Positions 63,754 to 64,000 of a stretch of DNA of 64,000 bases are shown here, piece after piece; position 1 is the first letter of the stretch, and the number at the start of each line of letters is the position of its first letter. A program made the translations under genes and the position numbers. Source of the DNA: Sporocytophaga myxococcoides DSM 11118 (GTDB lineage Bacteria > Bacteroidota > Bacteroidia > Cytophagales > Cytophagaceae). Below the pieces are notes generated by a model. That model was not told the DNA's origin. It was given only the letters and a program-made list of their open reading frames with translations, and did not search any database. The stretch spans positions 94,476-158,475 of the forward strand of contig NZ_AUFX01000013.1 of assembly GCF_000426725.1 (NCBI RefSeq), in the 5' to 3' direction.

Positions 63754-63870
63754 ATCCTGAAGGGATTGAATATTTATAGAAAAGTGGATGTAGCATTGAT
63801 GCGACCCCAACAGGGTCGTATGCTATTTTCCAGGTATTATCTATAAACATATGACCTCTTCGAGGTCTGA
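63754..63870. repeat. palindrome-bearing intergenic repeat
   Basis: The block opens ATCCTGAAGGGATTGAATA. It then has a hairpin CGACCC (63802-63807) / GGGTCG (63813-63818) around CAACA, and a second hairpin GACCTC (63853-63858) / GAGGTC (63862-63867) around TTC. I recall sequences of this pattern (GACCC...GGGTC linked to a CTGAAGGGATTGAATA block) as high-copy repeats in Bacteroidota genomes. Only one copy lies in this window. The rest of 63643-64000 holds no gene. Confidence 0.6.
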
Positions 63871-64000
63871 CCTTTCCTCAAAAAATCTTAATAAACTGAA
63901 AAATGAGGTAACCATGTTATTTAAACTCAATACATAAAATTTAAAATGACAATTAATTTAGGCTCAAGCAAAGTCATGAACTTAATAATTGATGCCATCG

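Noticed and set aside
1..64000. tRNA, rRNA, CRISPR array, insertion sequence or prophage
   Set aside because: No T-loop-type tRNA sequence, regularly spaced direct repeats, transposase motif or phage structural gene was seen on either strand.

Overview
The window is AT-rich and reads as a chromosomal segment from a free-living Bacteroidota, most likely a Cytophagales-type soil bacterium. Three things point there. Two secreted proteins carry a C-terminal type IX secretion sorting domain. One operon has the TonB-receptor/DUF4374/PepSY layout typical of the phylum. The heavy-metal RND pump is fused to its outer-membrane channel, as often seen in Bacteroidota. The genus is inference. I saw no tRNA, rRNA, CRISPR array or transposase.

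Layout. 0-6 kb: a small membrane protein with a Minf_1886-like domain, a lipoprotein, a 42-bp tandem repeat, and a 1073-aa multi-PAS cytoplasmic histidine kinase. 6-11 kb (minus strand): small metabolic and stress genes (VOC protein, DHFR-like reductase, cupin, zinc alcohol dehydrogenase, DinB protein) and an ECF42-type sigma factor with its YCII/DGPF partner. 11.8-20.5 kb: LuxR-type regulator, DUF7000 protein, a large repeat-bearing membrane protein, a tandem pair of DUF421 proteins with zinc-ribbon tails, a CinA-type amidase, an SDR and an MFS transporter.

20.5-30.9 kb (minus strand) is the most coherent block. It holds three family-9 heptosyltransferase-like enzymes, two other glycosyltransferases, an HldE-like kinase/nucleotidyltransferase, a GmhB-like phosphatase and an SDR, followed upstream by a PEBP protein, a histidine phosphatase and a DUF6766 protein. 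It looks like an ADP-heptose-fed glycan pathway with tightly packed genes. Across the strand switch (30.9-37.7 kb) are genes often tied to stress: a DUF892 ferritin-like protein, a Gfo/Idh/MocA oxidoreductase, a 55-aa charged protein, a membrane-anchored SDR and an orphan NrfD/ActC-like quinol-binding protein. Two gene remnants (30978-31702 and 33564-33899) lie among them.

37.8-46.6 kb: two convergent PAS histidine kinases, an AraC regulator with VOC and YciI proteins, a secreted cupredoxin, a SLATT/DUF4231-like two-helix membrane protein next to a macro-domain protein, and fabV. 47.0-53.2 kb: a heavy-metal efflux operon (DUF6660 Cys-rich protein, RND pump fused to a TolC-type channel, membrane-fusion lipoprotein) with a structured leader.

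The most striking local anomaly is near 54.55 kb. An adenosylhomocysteinase gene that has lost its N-terminal third abuts head-on the last ~130 codons of a TonB-dependent receptor. Both genes are cut at the same point, which implies a rearrangement or an assembly join. The rest of the iron-uptake operon (DUF4374 lipoprotein, PepSY protein) follows intact. 57.4-64 kb: a lipoprotein, a GH18 chitinase, a FAD-linked sugar-lactone-oxidase-like enzyme, a Bor-like lipoprotein, two small proteins, and several copies of a dispersed intergenic repeat.
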